Source: Phycisphaerales bacterium
GTDB taxonomy: Bacteria; Planctomycetota; Phycisphaerae; Phycisphaerales; UBA1924
Direction of reading: 5' to 3'
Length of the DNA: 57,033 bases
Assembly (NCBI GenBank): GCA_020850415.1
Contig: JADZER010000035.1
Coordinates: 1-57,033, forward strand
Made by a program: the position numbers and the translations under genes. Shown here piece by piece: positions 25,197 through 33,028 of this stretch. The notes below the pieces were generated by a model. That model saw only the letters and a program-made list of their open reading frames with translations, had not been told where the DNA came from and did no database searches. The stretch's first letter is position 1, and each line of letters starts with the position of its first letter.

Positions 25197-26315
25197 ATGA
25201 TGCAGGCATCGGCACAGGCGGCCGGGACGCGGGCCAAGGAGCGCCCCAGCGACGCGCTGCCCAACGAGACGCTGCTCGGGTGGCTGCGGAGCATGCAGCT
25301 CATCCGCGAGTTCGAGACGCGGACGATGCAGGCGTACCAGCAGGCCAAGATCGGCGGCTTCTGTCATATCTACTCCGGGCAGGAGGCCTCGGCCGTCGGC
25401 ACGATCAACAGCGTCGAGCACACCGACCCGGTGGTGCTGGCGTACCGCGACCACGGGCACGCGCTGGCCCGCGGCATGAGCGCGCGGGCGTGCATGGCCG
25501 AGATGTTCGGCAAGGCCGCCGGGTGCGCCAAGGGCAAGGGCGGCTCGATGCACATGTTCGACAAGCCCAACTGGCTGTTCGGCGGGCACGGGATCGTCGG
25601 GGCCCAGACGCCGCTGGGGGCGGGGCTGGCGTTCGCGGCCCGGTACGAGTGGGAGGTGCTGGGGACGGGCAAGAAGAAGGTGGCCCTGTGCTACCTGGGT
25701 GACGGGGCGATCGACCAGGGGGCGTTCCACGAGGCGCTGAACCTGGCGAGCCTGTTCGGTCTGCCGGTGATCTACATCATCGAGAACAACGGGTACTCGA
25801 TGGGCACGGCGATCCACCGGCACACGGCCAACAGCAAGAACCTGATCAGCCGCGGGCAGTCGTACGCGATCAAGAGCCTTGAGATCGACGGGTTCGATGT
25901 GCTGAATGTGTACGACCAGTTCAAGCCCTTCGCCGACGAGTGCCGCGACCTGCAGCGCCCGGGGTTTGTGGACCTGAAGACCTACCGGTACATGGGCCAC
26001 TCGATGAGCGACCCGCAGAAGTACCGGACGAAGGACGAGGTCGACGGCTGGAAGGACAAGGACTCGATCGCGGCCCTGGCGAGCCGCCTGATGGCGGGCG
26101 AGCGCGAGGGCGGGCGCGGGTGCCTGAGCGAGGACGACTGGAAGACGATGCGTGCGGAGATCGCCGAGGAGGTCCGCGACTCGGTGGAGTTCGCCGAGCA
26201 CGCGGCCGACCCGGATGTGGAGGCCGAGCTGTACAGCGATGTGTACATCCACCCGCTGGCGCAGTCGAGCCCGACACGGGACTTTGTGCAGGGGAAGAAG
26301 AACCCGCTGCTGTGA
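25197..26315 (+). CDS. pdhA: Pyruvate dehydrogenase E1 component, alpha subunit
   Basis: Thiamine-diphosphate-dependent decarboxylase subunit that with PdhB converts pyruvate to an acetyl group transferred to the lipoyl arm of PdhC. The 372-residue protein shows the substrate/TPP loop regions FCHIYSGQEASAVG and YRDHGHALARG, the KGGSMHMFD motif, and the TPP-Mg signature GDGAIDQGAFHEALNLA followed by IIENNGYSMGT. RYMGHSMSDP is the regulatory-loop region of alpha subunits. It opens an operon continuing through pdhB and pdhC. In contrast to usual tight spacing, about 915 bases of other genes lie before pdhB. Confidence 0.95.
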   Translation: MMQASAQAAGTRAKERPSDALPNETLLGWLRSMQLIREFETRTMQAYQQAKIGGFCHIYSGQEASAVGTINSVEHTDPVVLAYRDHGHALARGMSARACMAEMFGKAAGCAKGKGGSMHMFDKPNWLFGGHGIVGAQTPLGAGLAFAARYEWEVLGTGKKKVALCYLGDGAIDQGAFHEALNLASLFGLPVIYIIENNGYSMGTAIHRHTANSKNLISRGQSYAIKSLEIDGFDVLNVYDQFKPFADECRDLQRPGFVDLKTYRYMGHSMSDPQKYRTKDEVDGWKDKDSIAALASRLMAGEREGGRGCLSEDDWKTMRAEIAEEVRDSVEFAEHAADPDVEAELYSDVYIHPLAQSSPTRDFVQGKKNPLL

Positions 26316-26321
26316 TGAATC

Positions 26322-26510
26322 ATGCTTGCTCAGGAGGGCATCCCGGGAATCGGCTTCTGGGTCCTAGTCTTCGGAGGGGCGACCTGTCTGGTGGTGTTGC
26401 CGGTGGTGGGACTAGTGATGTGGGCGTTCATCAGGAAAGTCGGACGCCGCGAGGTTGGTGAGCCCAAGGGTCCGGACGCGCCTTCTGTCGCTCGTAGAAG
26501 CTTGGAGTAG
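26322..26510 (+). CDS. Small single-pass membrane protein of unknown function
   Basis: A 62-residue frame beginning six bases after the pdhA stop. It has a hydrophobic segment (GFWVLVFGGATCLVVLPVVG LVMW region, about residues 11-34) followed by a basic, polar tail (FIRKVGRREVG). No family is recognised and no strong ribosome binding site precedes it; coupling to pdhA translation is possible. It sits at the left edge of the region that separates pdhA and pdhB and may belong to the inserted segment. Confidence 0.45.
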   Translation: MLAQEGIPGIGFWVLVFGGATCLVVLPVVGLVMWAFIRKVGRREVGEPKGPDAPSVARRSLE

Positions 26511-26567
26511 TCGATCATGACAGCCCCAGCCCCCGATTGCGAAGGCGGTCCGCCGAAGTAGGACACG

Positions 26568-26870
26568 ATGAAACTGGCGATCAACATCCCGATCGAGCGG
26601 CTCGCCGACTTCTGCCAAAGGTGGAAGGTGGCGGAGTTGTCGTTGTTCGGATCCGTGCTGCGGGACGATTTCGGGCCGGAGAGCGATGTGGATGTGCTGG
26701 TGGAGTTCCTGCCCGGGGCCGCGTACGGCATAGACGAGCATGTCGCCATGGTGGCCGAGCTGCGAGAGATGTTTGGACGGCCGGTCGATCTCGTGCGGGC
26801 AGGCTCGCTGAAGAACCCGTTCAGACGCCATGAGATTCTCACCACGCGGAGGGTCATCCATGCCGCGTAG
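26568..26870 (+). CDS. mntA: MntA-type nucleotidyltransferase antitoxin
   Basis: A 100-residue minimal nucleotidyltransferase. The signature GS-x10-D-x-D is exact (GSVLRDDFGPESDVDV, about residues 26-41), with a further acidic residue in VDLVRAG. In characterised MntA/HepT pairs the antitoxin AMPylates a Tyr of the HepT toxin and so inactivates it. GTAGGA precedes the ATG. The stop lies inside the start of hepT, an 11-base overlap typical of the pair. It is inserted between pdhA and pdhB in the same direction. Confidence 0.88.
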   Translation: MKLAINIPIERLADFCQRWKVAELSLFGSVLRDDFGPESDVDVLVEFLPGAAYGIDEHVAMVAELREMFGRPVDLVRAGSLKNPFRRHEILTTRRVIHAA

Positions 26871-27234
26871 ACGGAAGGACGACGCCAGTCTGCTGTACGA
26901 CATGCTCGCCGCGGCGAGGCTGGTGGTGTCGTTCACCGCCGGCAAGAGCTGGGGCGACTACGAGGCGGACGCGTTGCTCCGGTCTGGTGTCGAGCGTCAG
27001 ATCGGGATCGTCGGCGAGGCCGCGTGGATGACCTCGAGTGCGTTCAAGGCTGAGCACCCCGAGATCCCCTGGGAGAAGATCGCTCCCGCTCGTCACAGGT
27101 TGATTCACGATTATGACCGGATCGACGACACAATCGTGTGGTCGATCGCGACGAAACACATCCCGCCGCTGATCGCCCAGATCGAGGCGTTGCTGCCCCC
27201 GATCCCGGGGGGAGATTCGGAGACCGACGCATGA
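26860..27234 (+). CDS. hepT: HepT-like HEPN ribonuclease toxin
   Basis: A 124-residue helical protein of the DUF86/HepT family. The HEPN active-site motif R-x4-H-x-Y is present as RHRLIHDY (about residues 81-88), including the Tyr that MntA modifies in known systems. IGEAAWMTSSAFKAEHPEIPWEKI matches the family core. ATG 26860 has GGAGGG nine bases upstream and overlaps mntA. Its stop overlaps the pdhB start (ATGA at 27231-27234), so toxin and pdhB translation are coupled. Confidence 0.87.
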   Translation: MPRRRKDDASLLYDMLAAARLVVSFTAGKSWGDYEADALLRSGVERQIGIVGEAAWMTSSAFKAEHPEIPWEKIAPARHRLIHDYDRIDDTIVWSIATKHIPPLIAQIEALLPPIPGGDSETDA

Positions 27235-28319
27235 CGACCATGACAGCCCCAGTCCCCTCCGGCGGCCGCCGGGTCGAGCATCCCGCGCTTCCGGGCGGCT
27301 TCGCGGTGCCCGACTTCTCCGCACCGCTGCCCCCGCGCGAGGGCGACCGGGTGATCCAGTTCCGCGAAGCCCTCCGCGAGGCCATGAGCGAGGAGATGCG
27401 CCGCGACAAGCGGGTCTTCCTGATGGGCGAGGAGGTCGCCGAGTACAACGGCGCGTACAAGGTCAGCCAGGGCATGCTCGACGAGTTCGGGCCCAAGCGG
27501 ATCATCGACAGCCCCATCAGCGAGAACGGCTTCGCCGGCCTGGGCATCGCCGCGGCCATGTACGGGCTGCGCCCGATCATCGAGTTCATGAGCTGGTCGT
27601 TCAGCCTCGTCGCGGCCGACCAACTGCTCAACAACGCCGCGAAGCTGCTGTACATGTCCGGCGGGCAGTGGGGCTGCCCGATCGTCTTCCGCGGCAACGA
27701 CGGGGCCGGCGGGCAGCTCGGCTCGACCCACTCTTGGTGTGTCGAGGCGCTGTACGCCAATGTGCCCGGCACCAAGATCGTGATCCCGTCGAACCCCTAC
27801 GACGGCAAGGGCCTGCTCAAGACCGCGATCCTCGACCCCGACCCGGTCTTCTTCCTGGAGAGCGAGCGCATGCTCGGCGACAAGGCCCATGTGCCCGAGG
27901 AGGAGTACTACATCCCCTTCGGCAAGGCCCGGCTGGTGCGGGAGGGCGACGCGGCGACGCTCGTCAGCTTCGGGCGCCCGGTCCACTTCTGCGCCGAGGC
28001 GTGCGAGCAGCTCGCGGCAGAGGGCATCGAGTGCGACCTGCTGGACATGCGGACGGTCCGGCCGCTGGACATGGCGTCGGTGGTCGAGAGCCTCAAGCGC
28101 ACCAACCGGCTGGTGGTGGTCGATCAGTCCTGGCCCTTCGCCAGCATCGCCAGCGAGGTGATCACGCAGGCGATCGAGCAGGCGTTCGACTGGCTGGACG
28201 GGCCGCCGATCCGGGTGAACACCGACGATGTGCCCACACCGTACGCGAAGGCGATGGAGTTCGCGTACCTGCCGAACGCGGAGAAGATTGTGGCGGCGGT
28301 GAAGCGCAGCTTGGCGTAA
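27231..28319 (+). CDS. pdhB: Pyruvate dehydrogenase E1 component, beta subunit
   Basis: Second E1 subunit, completing the TPP active site with PdhA and binding the E2 core. The 362-residue protein has the transketolase pyrimidine-binding domain (REALREAMSEEMRRDKRVFLMGEEVAEYNGAYKV region, then SENGFAGLGIAAAMYGLRPI) and the C-terminal transketolase domain (DLLDMRTVRPLD, VVVDQSWPFASIASEV). The first ATG (27231) overlaps the hepT stop; an in-frame ATG at 27240 matches the repeated sequence found upstream of mntA and may be the original start. The TAA stop lies on the edge of the S23 element's left inverted repeat. Confidence 0.95.
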   Translation: MTTMTAPVPSGGRRVEHPALPGGFAVPDFSAPLPPREGDRVIQFREALREAMSEEMRRDKRVFLMGEEVAEYNGAYKVSQGMLDEFGPKRIIDSPISENGFAGLGIAAAMYGLRPIIEFMSWSFSLVAADQLLNNAAKLLYMSGGQWGCPIVFRGNDGAGGQLGSTHSWCVEALYANVPGTKIVIPSNPYDGKGLLKTAILDPDPVFFLESERMLGDKAHVPEEEYYIPFGKARLVREGDAATLVSFGRPVHFCAEACEQLAAEGIECDLLDMRTVRPLDMASVVESLKRTNRLVVVDQSWPFASIASEVITQAIEQAFDWLDGPPIRVNTDDVPTPYAKAMEFAYLPNAEKIVAAVKRSLA

Positions 28320-28766
28320 AGCTCAAAGCGAAGAGCTCAAAGCTCACATAGGAATCGGGATGGCGAGGCTGAGTGAGGAGATTCTGGGGCGGTGTGAGGC
28401 GTTCTCGCAGCGGATGCTAGATGTTGTCGAGGTCTTGGAGAAGCAGGGTCGTTCACGACGCATATGCGAGCAGATGATCGGTTGCGGCACTTCCGTCGGG
28501 GCCAATGTCTTCGAGGCCGATGAGGCGATGACCCGGAAGGACTTCGTCAAATGCTTGGCGATCGCGGTCAAGGAGTTGAGCGAGAGCCGGTTCTGGCTTC
28601 GGCTCGTTGCCGGGCGGGGCTGGGTCTCGGTTGAGCGGGTGGAGCCGCTGATCGAAGAGACGACGGAGCTACGGAAGATCATGGGGACAATGATCTCGCG
28701 CACCCAGGCAGGTGCGCGGCGGACAGAGAGTCCTATTTGAGCTTTGAGCTTTTCGCTTTGAGCTTT
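28318..28766. mobile_element. S23 element: four-helix-bundle gene within 35-bp inverted repeats
   Basis: Left arm 28318-28352 and right arm 28732-28766 are inverted copies that match at 33 of 35 positions; the arms are built from AGCTCAAAGC-like units. The 449-base element carries one gene of the S23 family, so its transcript would fold into a long stem closing a loop with the gene in it. This is the architecture of the intervening sequences known from 23S rRNA genes, but here it lies between pdhB and pdhC. The left arm overlaps the pdhB stop codon, and the right arm ends 12 bases before the pdhC ATG. GCG occurs just outside both ends. Confidence 0.75.
28360..28740 (+). CDS. S23-family four-helix bundle protein
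   Basis: A 126-residue all-helical protein of the family found in 23S rRNA intervening sequences and related to the Avd accessory protein of diversity-generating retroelements. Family features are the first helix with an FSQRMLDVVEVLEKQ pattern, RRICEQMIGCGTSVGANVFEADEAMTRKDFVKCLAIAVKELSESRFWLRL, and a last helix with EETTELRKIMGTMI. Family members form pentameric, basic-surfaced barrels; their biological role is not settled. ATG 28360 has AGGAA upstream inside the left inverted repeat. The stop lies in the right repeat. Confidence 0.85.
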   Translation: MARLSEEILGRCEAFSQRMLDVVEVLEKQGRSRRICEQMIGCGTSVGANVFEADEAMTRKDFVKCLAIAVKELSESRFWLRLVAGRGWVSVERVEPLIEETTELRKIMGTMISRTQAGARRTESPI

Positions 28767-28778
28767 GCGAGGTCCACG

Positions 28779-30101
28779 ATGGCAATCGAGATTACCATGC
28801 CGCGGCTTTCGGATACGATGGAGCAGGGCACCGTCGTGCGCTGGCATGTCGCCGAGGGCGACAAGGTGTCGTCGGGCGACCTGCTCGCCGACATCGAGAC
28901 CGACAAGGCGACGATGGAGCTTCAGTCCTTCGACGACGGCGTCGTCGGCAAGCTGCTCGCCAAGGCCGGCGCGACCGTGCCCGTCGGCACGGTGATATGC
29001 GTGCTGGCCGCGGAGGGCGAGTCGGTCGAGTCCGCGTCCGCCGGCGCCGGGGCAACCAAGGCGAAGGCGTCCGCCGGCGGCGGGCCCGCGACCGCCGTCG
29101 CCGAGCCGCCCAAGACCACCGCCGCGACTGCGTCGGGCACGGGGGCGGGCCACTCGTCCAACGGCGACCGCGTGTTCGCGTCGCCCCTGGCACGCAAGAT
29201 CGCCGAGGAGCGCGGGATCGACCTGCACTCGGTCGAGGGCACCGGGCCCTCCGGCCGGATCACGAAGAAGGATGTCGAGTCGGCGGGCGCGGGAAGCGGC
29301 GGTGCGCCGGCCCGAGCCGACGCCCCGCAGAGCGTCGGCGTCCGGGAGACCATGCCCGCGCCGACCGGCCCGATCGCGCTGGAGGACCGGACCGTCCCGC
29401 TCTCGAACATGCGGGCGACGATCGCCCGGCGCCTGGTCGAGAGCAAGACCACCGTGCCGCACTACCAGGTCACGATGTCGGTCCGCGTCGACGCCCTCCT
29501 CGAGCTCCGCGAGCAGCTCAACGAGCAGCTCGCCGACCAGGGCGTCAAGCTCAGCGTCAACGACTTCATCGTGCGCGCCTGCTCGGTCGCGATGCACCAG
29601 CACCCGTTCGTGAACGCGTCCTGGGTGGCGCAGGGCCCGGCGATCCAGCTCCACGGGCGCGTGCATGTCGGCGTCGCGATCTCGCTCCCGCCCGAGCGCG
29701 GCGGCGGCCTGGTCGTCGGCACCATCCGCGACGCCGACCGCGTCGGCCTCCGCCAGATCTCGGCCGAGACCAAGCGCCTCGCCAAGAAGGCCCGCGAGAA
29801 GGGGCTCACGGTCGAGGAGATGGCCGACTCGACCTTCACCATCTCGAACCTCGGGATGTTCGGCATCGACCACTTCACGGCGATCATCAACCCGCCGAAT
29901 GCCGCGATCCTGGCCGTGGGCCGGGCGGTCGAGAAGCCGTTCTTCGGGCTCGATGAGGACGGCGAGCCCGAGCTCGTCCTCGGGCACGAGATGGCGATGA
30001 CGATGTCCAGCGACCACCGCGTCATCGACGGCGCGATGGCGGCACAGTACCTGGCGACCGTGAAGAGCCTGCTGGAGAAGCCGGCGGCGCTCTTGGTCTG
30101 A
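28779..30101 (+). CDS. pdhC: Dihydrolipoamide acetyltransferase (pyruvate dehydrogenase E2)
   Basis: Core enzyme that moves the acetyl group from the lipoyl arm to CoA. The 440-residue protein contains one lipoyl domain with Lys43 in IETDKATME, an Ala/Gly/Thr-rich linker, the E1/E3-binding domain (about 130-165, FASPLARKIAEERGIDL and VEGTGPSGRITKKDV), a second linker, and the catalytic domain ending with His413 and Asp417 in SSDHRVIDGAMA. ATG 28779 is preceded by GCGAGG and is the family's usual start (MPRLSDTMEQG). Lipoylation should depend on LipA, encoded at 54446. E3 (lpd) is not in the window. Confidence 0.95.
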   Translation: MAIEITMPRLSDTMEQGTVVRWHVAEGDKVSSGDLLADIETDKATMELQSFDDGVVGKLLAKAGATVPVGTVICVLAAEGESVESASAGAGATKAKASAGGGPATAVAEPPKTTAATASGTGAGHSSNGDRVFASPLARKIAEERGIDLHSVEGTGPSGRITKKDVESAGAGSGGAPARADAPQSVGVRETMPAPTGPIALEDRTVPLSNMRATIARRLVESKTTVPHYQVTMSVRVDALLELREQLNEQLADQGVKLSVNDFIVRACSVAMHQHPFVNASWVAQGPAIQLHGRVHVGVAISLPPERGGGLVVGTIRDADRVGLRQISAETKRLAKKAREKGLTVEEMADSTFTISNLGMFGIDHFTAIINPPNAAILAVGRAVEKPFFGLDEDGEPELVLGHEMAMTMSSDHRVIDGAMAAQYLATVKSLLEKPAALLV

Positions 30102-30127
30102 CCGGGCGGAGGCGGTAGGCTGGAACC

Positions 30128-30538
30128 ATGGCCGAGCGGAACGACGAACACGGCGGGAGCATCCTGATCGGCCCCGGCATCGAGGGCCCGGGGCTCTCGA
30201 TCGACGACCTCCCTGAGCCAGGCGATGCCCCGCCGCAGGTCGAGGGGCGGAGGCTGCTGCTGCGCCTGGTCATCGCCTTTGTCATCTGCGTGATCCTCGC
30301 GGCCGTGTGCTTCGTGGTGCTGCCGGCCAACGGCGTCGATATGCCCGGCTGGATCCCCCTCGTAGCGATGGCGATCATCGCGGTCGCGGCCCTGACGACA
30401 GCCAAGGCCGAGGGGCAGCTGCCGAGCAAGCCCGCGTGCTCGGACGGGGCGTGCGGGTGCGATGACGGGCGTCCGGTCGGGTGCTGCTCGGGGCCCAGGC
30501 CCCTGCGGGCGTTCCGGGAGCCACCGCGTCGGGGGTAG
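30128..30538 (+). CDS. Two-helix membrane protein with Cys-rich C-terminal tail
   Basis: A 136-residue protein not assigned to a family. The N-terminal 40 residues are polar and Gly/Pro/Asp-rich, two membrane helices follow (about 45-66 and 73-93), then a tail with CSDGACGC and GCC (six Cys within about 20 residues) and a basic end. The Cys arrangement could bind a metal or form disulfides. A TAGGCT box ends six bases before the ATG, and no ribosome binding site is evident. It lies between pdhC and the division-cluster genes in the same direction. Confidence 0.6.
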   Translation: MAERNDEHGGSILIGPGIEGPGLSIDDLPEPGDAPPQVEGRRLLLRLVIAFVICVILAAVCFVVLPANGVDMPGWIPLVAMAIIAVAALTTAKAEGQLPSKPACSDGACGCDDGRPVGCCSGPRPLRAFREPPRRG

Positions 30539-30630
30539 ATTCGCCGGTGGGCCGCCGTGCTCTCCTGAGCTTCGCAGAGCCTCAGCTCAGGCGTCGATGA
30601 GCCCCGGTGGGGTGGCATGCGCGTGGGGGA

Positions 30631-30636
30631 TAGGCT
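30631..30636 (+). promoter_or_regulatory. Candidate -10 box of rsmH (near-leaderless)
   Basis: TAGGCT at 30631-30636 ends six bases before the TTG start codon of rsmH. The same TAGGCT box with the same six-base spacing precedes the gene at 30128. Confidence 0.45.
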
Positions 30637-30642
30637 TGGGCC

Positions 30643-31584
30643 TTGCCCGACCCTCGGCACATCCCGGTCCTGCTGGCGGAGGTGGTCGAGGCCCTCGGGC
30701 CCCGGCCCGGGGAGTGCTACGCCGACTGCACCGCCGGCCTGGGCGGGCACGCCGCGGCGATCGCCCCGGCCCTGCGGCCGGGCGGGCGGGTCATCTTGGG
30801 CGACCTGGATCCCGGCAATCTTTCGCGGGCGGCCGAAGCGGTGGCCGGGGCGGCTCCGGGGGTCGAGGTTCGGCCTTTCCACGGCAATTTCGTGAGCCTG
30901 CCCCGTCGGCTCGCGGCTGAGGGGGTGGCCGCCGACATCGTGCTGGCCGACCTGGGCTTTGCCTCCTGCCAGATGGAGGACCCGGCCCGGGGGTTCGCGT
31001 TCTCCCGGGAGGGCCCTCTGGACATGCGTCTGGACCCGACCGGCCCGACGACCGCGGCGGATCTGGTCGCGACCCTGCCCGAGGCCGAACTGGTGCGGAT
31101 CCTCCGCGACTACGGGGAGGAGAAGGGGGCGCGGGCGGTGGCGCGAAAGATTGTGGCCGTTCGGCGCGAGGGGTCGATAGCAACGACAGCCCAGCTCGCG
31201 GAGATTGTGCGCAGCGTGGTCCGACGGGACGGCGGGATCGACCCGGCGACCCGGACCTTTCAGGCGTTGCGCATCGCGGTCAACGACGAGCTGGGGGCGC
31301 TCGAGGGTTTGCTCGCGGCGGTCGCCCGCGGGGCCAAGGCACAGGGGACCGGCTGGTTGGCAGCCGGGGCGAGGGTCGCGATCGTGAGTTTCCATTCGCT
31401 CGAAGACAGGATGGTCAAGCGGGCGTTCGGGGAGCTCGTGTCGGCGGGTCTCGCCGAGGCGGTCGGGCGACAGCCGGTGACGCCGGGCGAGAACGAAGTC
31501 GGCGTGAACCCGCGTGCCCGGTCGGCAAAACTTCGTGCGATTCGTCTGCGGAAATCGTGTGATGCGCAGCCGCCGGGGCTGTGA
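30643..31584 (+). CDS. rsmH: 16S rRNA (cytosine-1402-N4)-methyltransferase
   Basis: RsmH (MraW) methylates N4 of C1402 in the 16S rRNA decoding site using S-adenosylmethionine. The 313-residue protein shows HIPVLLAEVVEALGP, the SAM motif DCTAGLGGH, DLGFASCQMEDPARGFAF (the family's DLGVSSxQLDxxxRGFSF), RTFQALRIAVNDELGALE and IVSFHSLEDRMVKRAF. A TTG start was chosen because the family N-terminus begins there and no ATG or GTG is placed correctly. The gene opens the reduced division cluster. mraZ, its usual upstream neighbour, is absent. Confidence 0.94.
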   Translation: MPDPRHIPVLLAEVVEALGPRPGECYADCTAGLGGHAAAIAPALRPGGRVILGDLDPGNLSRAAEAVAGAAPGVEVRPFHGNFVSLPRRLAAEGVAADIVLADLGFASCQMEDPARGFAFSREGPLDMRLDPTGPTTAADLVATLPEAELVRILRDYGEEKGARAVARKIVAVRREGSIATTAQLAEIVRSVVRRDGGIDPATRTFQALRIAVNDELGALEGLLAAVARGAKAQGTGWLAAGARVAIVSFHSLEDRMVKRAFGELVSAGLAEAVGRQPVTPGENEVGVNPRARSAKLRAIRLRKSCDAQPPGL

Positions 31585-31665
31585 ATCAGTATCATGTTCC
31601 GGCACGGCCAAGGTCGGCCACGCGTCGGGGCGGGAAGAGCTTTCGCGAGAAGCAGGGATGCTGTC

Positions 31666-32685
31666 GTGAACCGTGAACAGAAGATTGCGTTGATCATCGG
31701 GTTCGCTGTGATCCTCGTTGTGGGGGTCTTGGTGAGCGACCACCTGTCGGCGGCGCAGGGTCTGACCCTGGCCGACGCCACCGAGGGCGATCTCGGGCGT
31801 GTTGAGTCCCGCCCGGTGGCGTTGCTGCCCGACCCGGGCTCGACCCGCCAGGCCGCGGGGCCGGTGGAGGTGCGCGAGCAGGCGCCGATCGCGAACGAAG
31901 CCTCCCGCGAGTACGCCCAGGCGGAGCCCACCCAGTCCTCCGTGCCGGGGGTGGTGCCGGGGTTTGTGCCGGTGGAGGGGTCGGACGAGGGGCCGCTGCA
32001 GATCGTGCTGGGCGGGAACAACTCGCTGGGCGACGCGCTCGATCAGGCATCGGACCGCCTCGCGGGCGCTGAGCGCTCGGGGGGGGACAGCCCCAGGCCC
32101 CTCAACGGGGCGTTCCGTGATCTGGGCGATCGCGTGGCCGCGGGGTTCCGCAACGGCATTCCCACCGCGACCAAGCTGGAGGAGGTCACCACCCCCGCCG
32201 GCGGCGGGCGCGGCGCGGCCGAGCCGGCGCGGGGCGGCGAGCGGCAGGCCCCGCAGGCCGTCCGTCACACCGTCGCCAAGGACGAGTCGCTCTACAAGAT
32301 CGCGACCAAGTACCTGGGCAACGGCAACCGCTGGCGCGAGATCGCCGACGCGAACAAGGGCAAGGTCGGCGACGACGGGAGCGTGCGGCAGGGCGTGACG
32401 CTGGTGATCCCCAACGGCGCGGCCCCCGCGCAGGCGGACAAGCCCGCCACCGCCAAGCCGACCAAGCCCGCGGAGCAGGCCAAGCCCAAGCAGCCCGGCC
32501 AGGCGCCCGGCCGGGGTCCCACCACCTACACGGTCGCGAAGAACGACTCCCTCGGCGCGATCGCCCAGAGGCTGATGGGGTCCGTCCGGTATATGGACGA
32601 GATCATCCGGGCCAACCCCGACAAGATCGATGACCCCGACGACATCCGGGTCGGCATGGTGCTGAACATCCCCGCCCGGTCGTAG
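31666..32685 (+). CDS. Membrane-anchored protein with two LysM domains
   Basis: A 339-residue protein with a GTG start after CAGGGA. One N-terminal membrane anchor (about residues 7-24, IALIIGFAVILVVGVLV) is followed by a long polar linker and two LysM domains (about 200-247, RHTVAKDESLYKIATKYLGNGNRWREI; and 285-338, YTVAKNDSLGAIAQRLMGSVRYMDEI) separated by a Lys/Pro/Ala-rich spacer. LysM binds N-acetylglucosamine in peptidoglycan or chitin. Lying between rsmH and ftsL/ftsI, it probably works in cell-wall assembly or anchoring at division. Confidence 0.85.
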   Translation: MNREQKIALIIGFAVILVVGVLVSDHLSAAQGLTLADATEGDLGRVESRPVALLPDPGSTRQAAGPVEVREQAPIANEASREYAQAEPTQSSVPGVVPGFVPVEGSDEGPLQIVLGGNNSLGDALDQASDRLAGAERSGGDSPRPLNGAFRDLGDRVAAGFRNGIPTATKLEEVTTPAGGGRGAAEPARGGERQAPQAVRHTVAKDESLYKIATKYLGNGNRWREIADANKGKVGDDGSVRQGVTLVIPNGAAPAQADKPATAKPTKPAEQAKPKQPGQAPGRGPTTYTVAKNDSLGAIAQRLMGSVRYMDEIIRANPDKIDDPDDIRVGMVLNIPARS

Positions 32686-32704
32686 CCGCTCGGAGGAGGA
32701 CGCG

Positions 32705-33028
32705 GTGTTCGCGAAGATCGCGCTGGTGATCGTTGCGCTGGGCATCTGCGCGTGCAGCCTGCTGGCCCTGCGCCAGGCCAGGCTCCAGGCCGCCAACGAA
32801 CTCGCCGAGGCCAGGCTCCGGGTGCGGGCGATCGACGAGCGCGTCGCGGTGGTCCGCACCGCCATCGCGGCGTGCGTGACCCCCGAGCAGGTCGAGGCGA
32901 TGACCCGCGAGATCCCCACCCCGCTGGAGCCGCTGGCGATGCAGCGGTGGGAGAACGCCGAGCCCCCCGCCGAGGGCCTGCCGGCCCGGGCTCTCGCGGT
33001 TGACGACGGACTCCCGGAGGCCCCATGA
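32705..33028 (+). CDS. FtsL-like small bitopic division protein
   Basis: A 107-residue protein with one N-terminal membrane helix (about residues 4-22), then a short coiled-coil-prone helix (about 25-60, ARLQAANELAEARLRVRAIDERVA) and a Pro-rich tail. Sequence similarity to FtsL is weak, as is normal for that protein, but the size, topology and position directly before ftsI match. GTG 32705 has GGAGG at good spacing. Its stop overlaps the ftsI ATG (ATGA), so expression is coupled. Confidence 0.6.
   Translation: MFAKIALVIVALGICACSLLALRQARLQAANELAEARLRVRAIDERVAVVRTAIAACVTPEQVEAMTREIPTPLEPLAMQRWENAEPPAEGLPARALAVDDGLPEAP

Larger units (their letters stand above)
26516..27252. repeat. Direct repeat bounding the MntA/HepT module
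   Basis: CATGACAGCCCCAG occurs at 26516-26529 and 27239-27252. The right copy is the start of pdhB (Met-Thr-Ala-Pro). The left copy starts a 14-codon frame (MTAPAPDCEGGPPK, stop at 26559-26561) that looks like a stranded copy of the pdhB 5' end. The match extends to 17 of 18 bases from each ATG. Confidence 0.65.

Noticed and set aside
28318..28766. A 23S rRNA gene fragment around the S23 gene
   Set aside because: S23 genes usually sit in 23S rRNA, so I looked for rRNA sequence; the flanks are pdhB and pdhC coding sequence with no rRNA.
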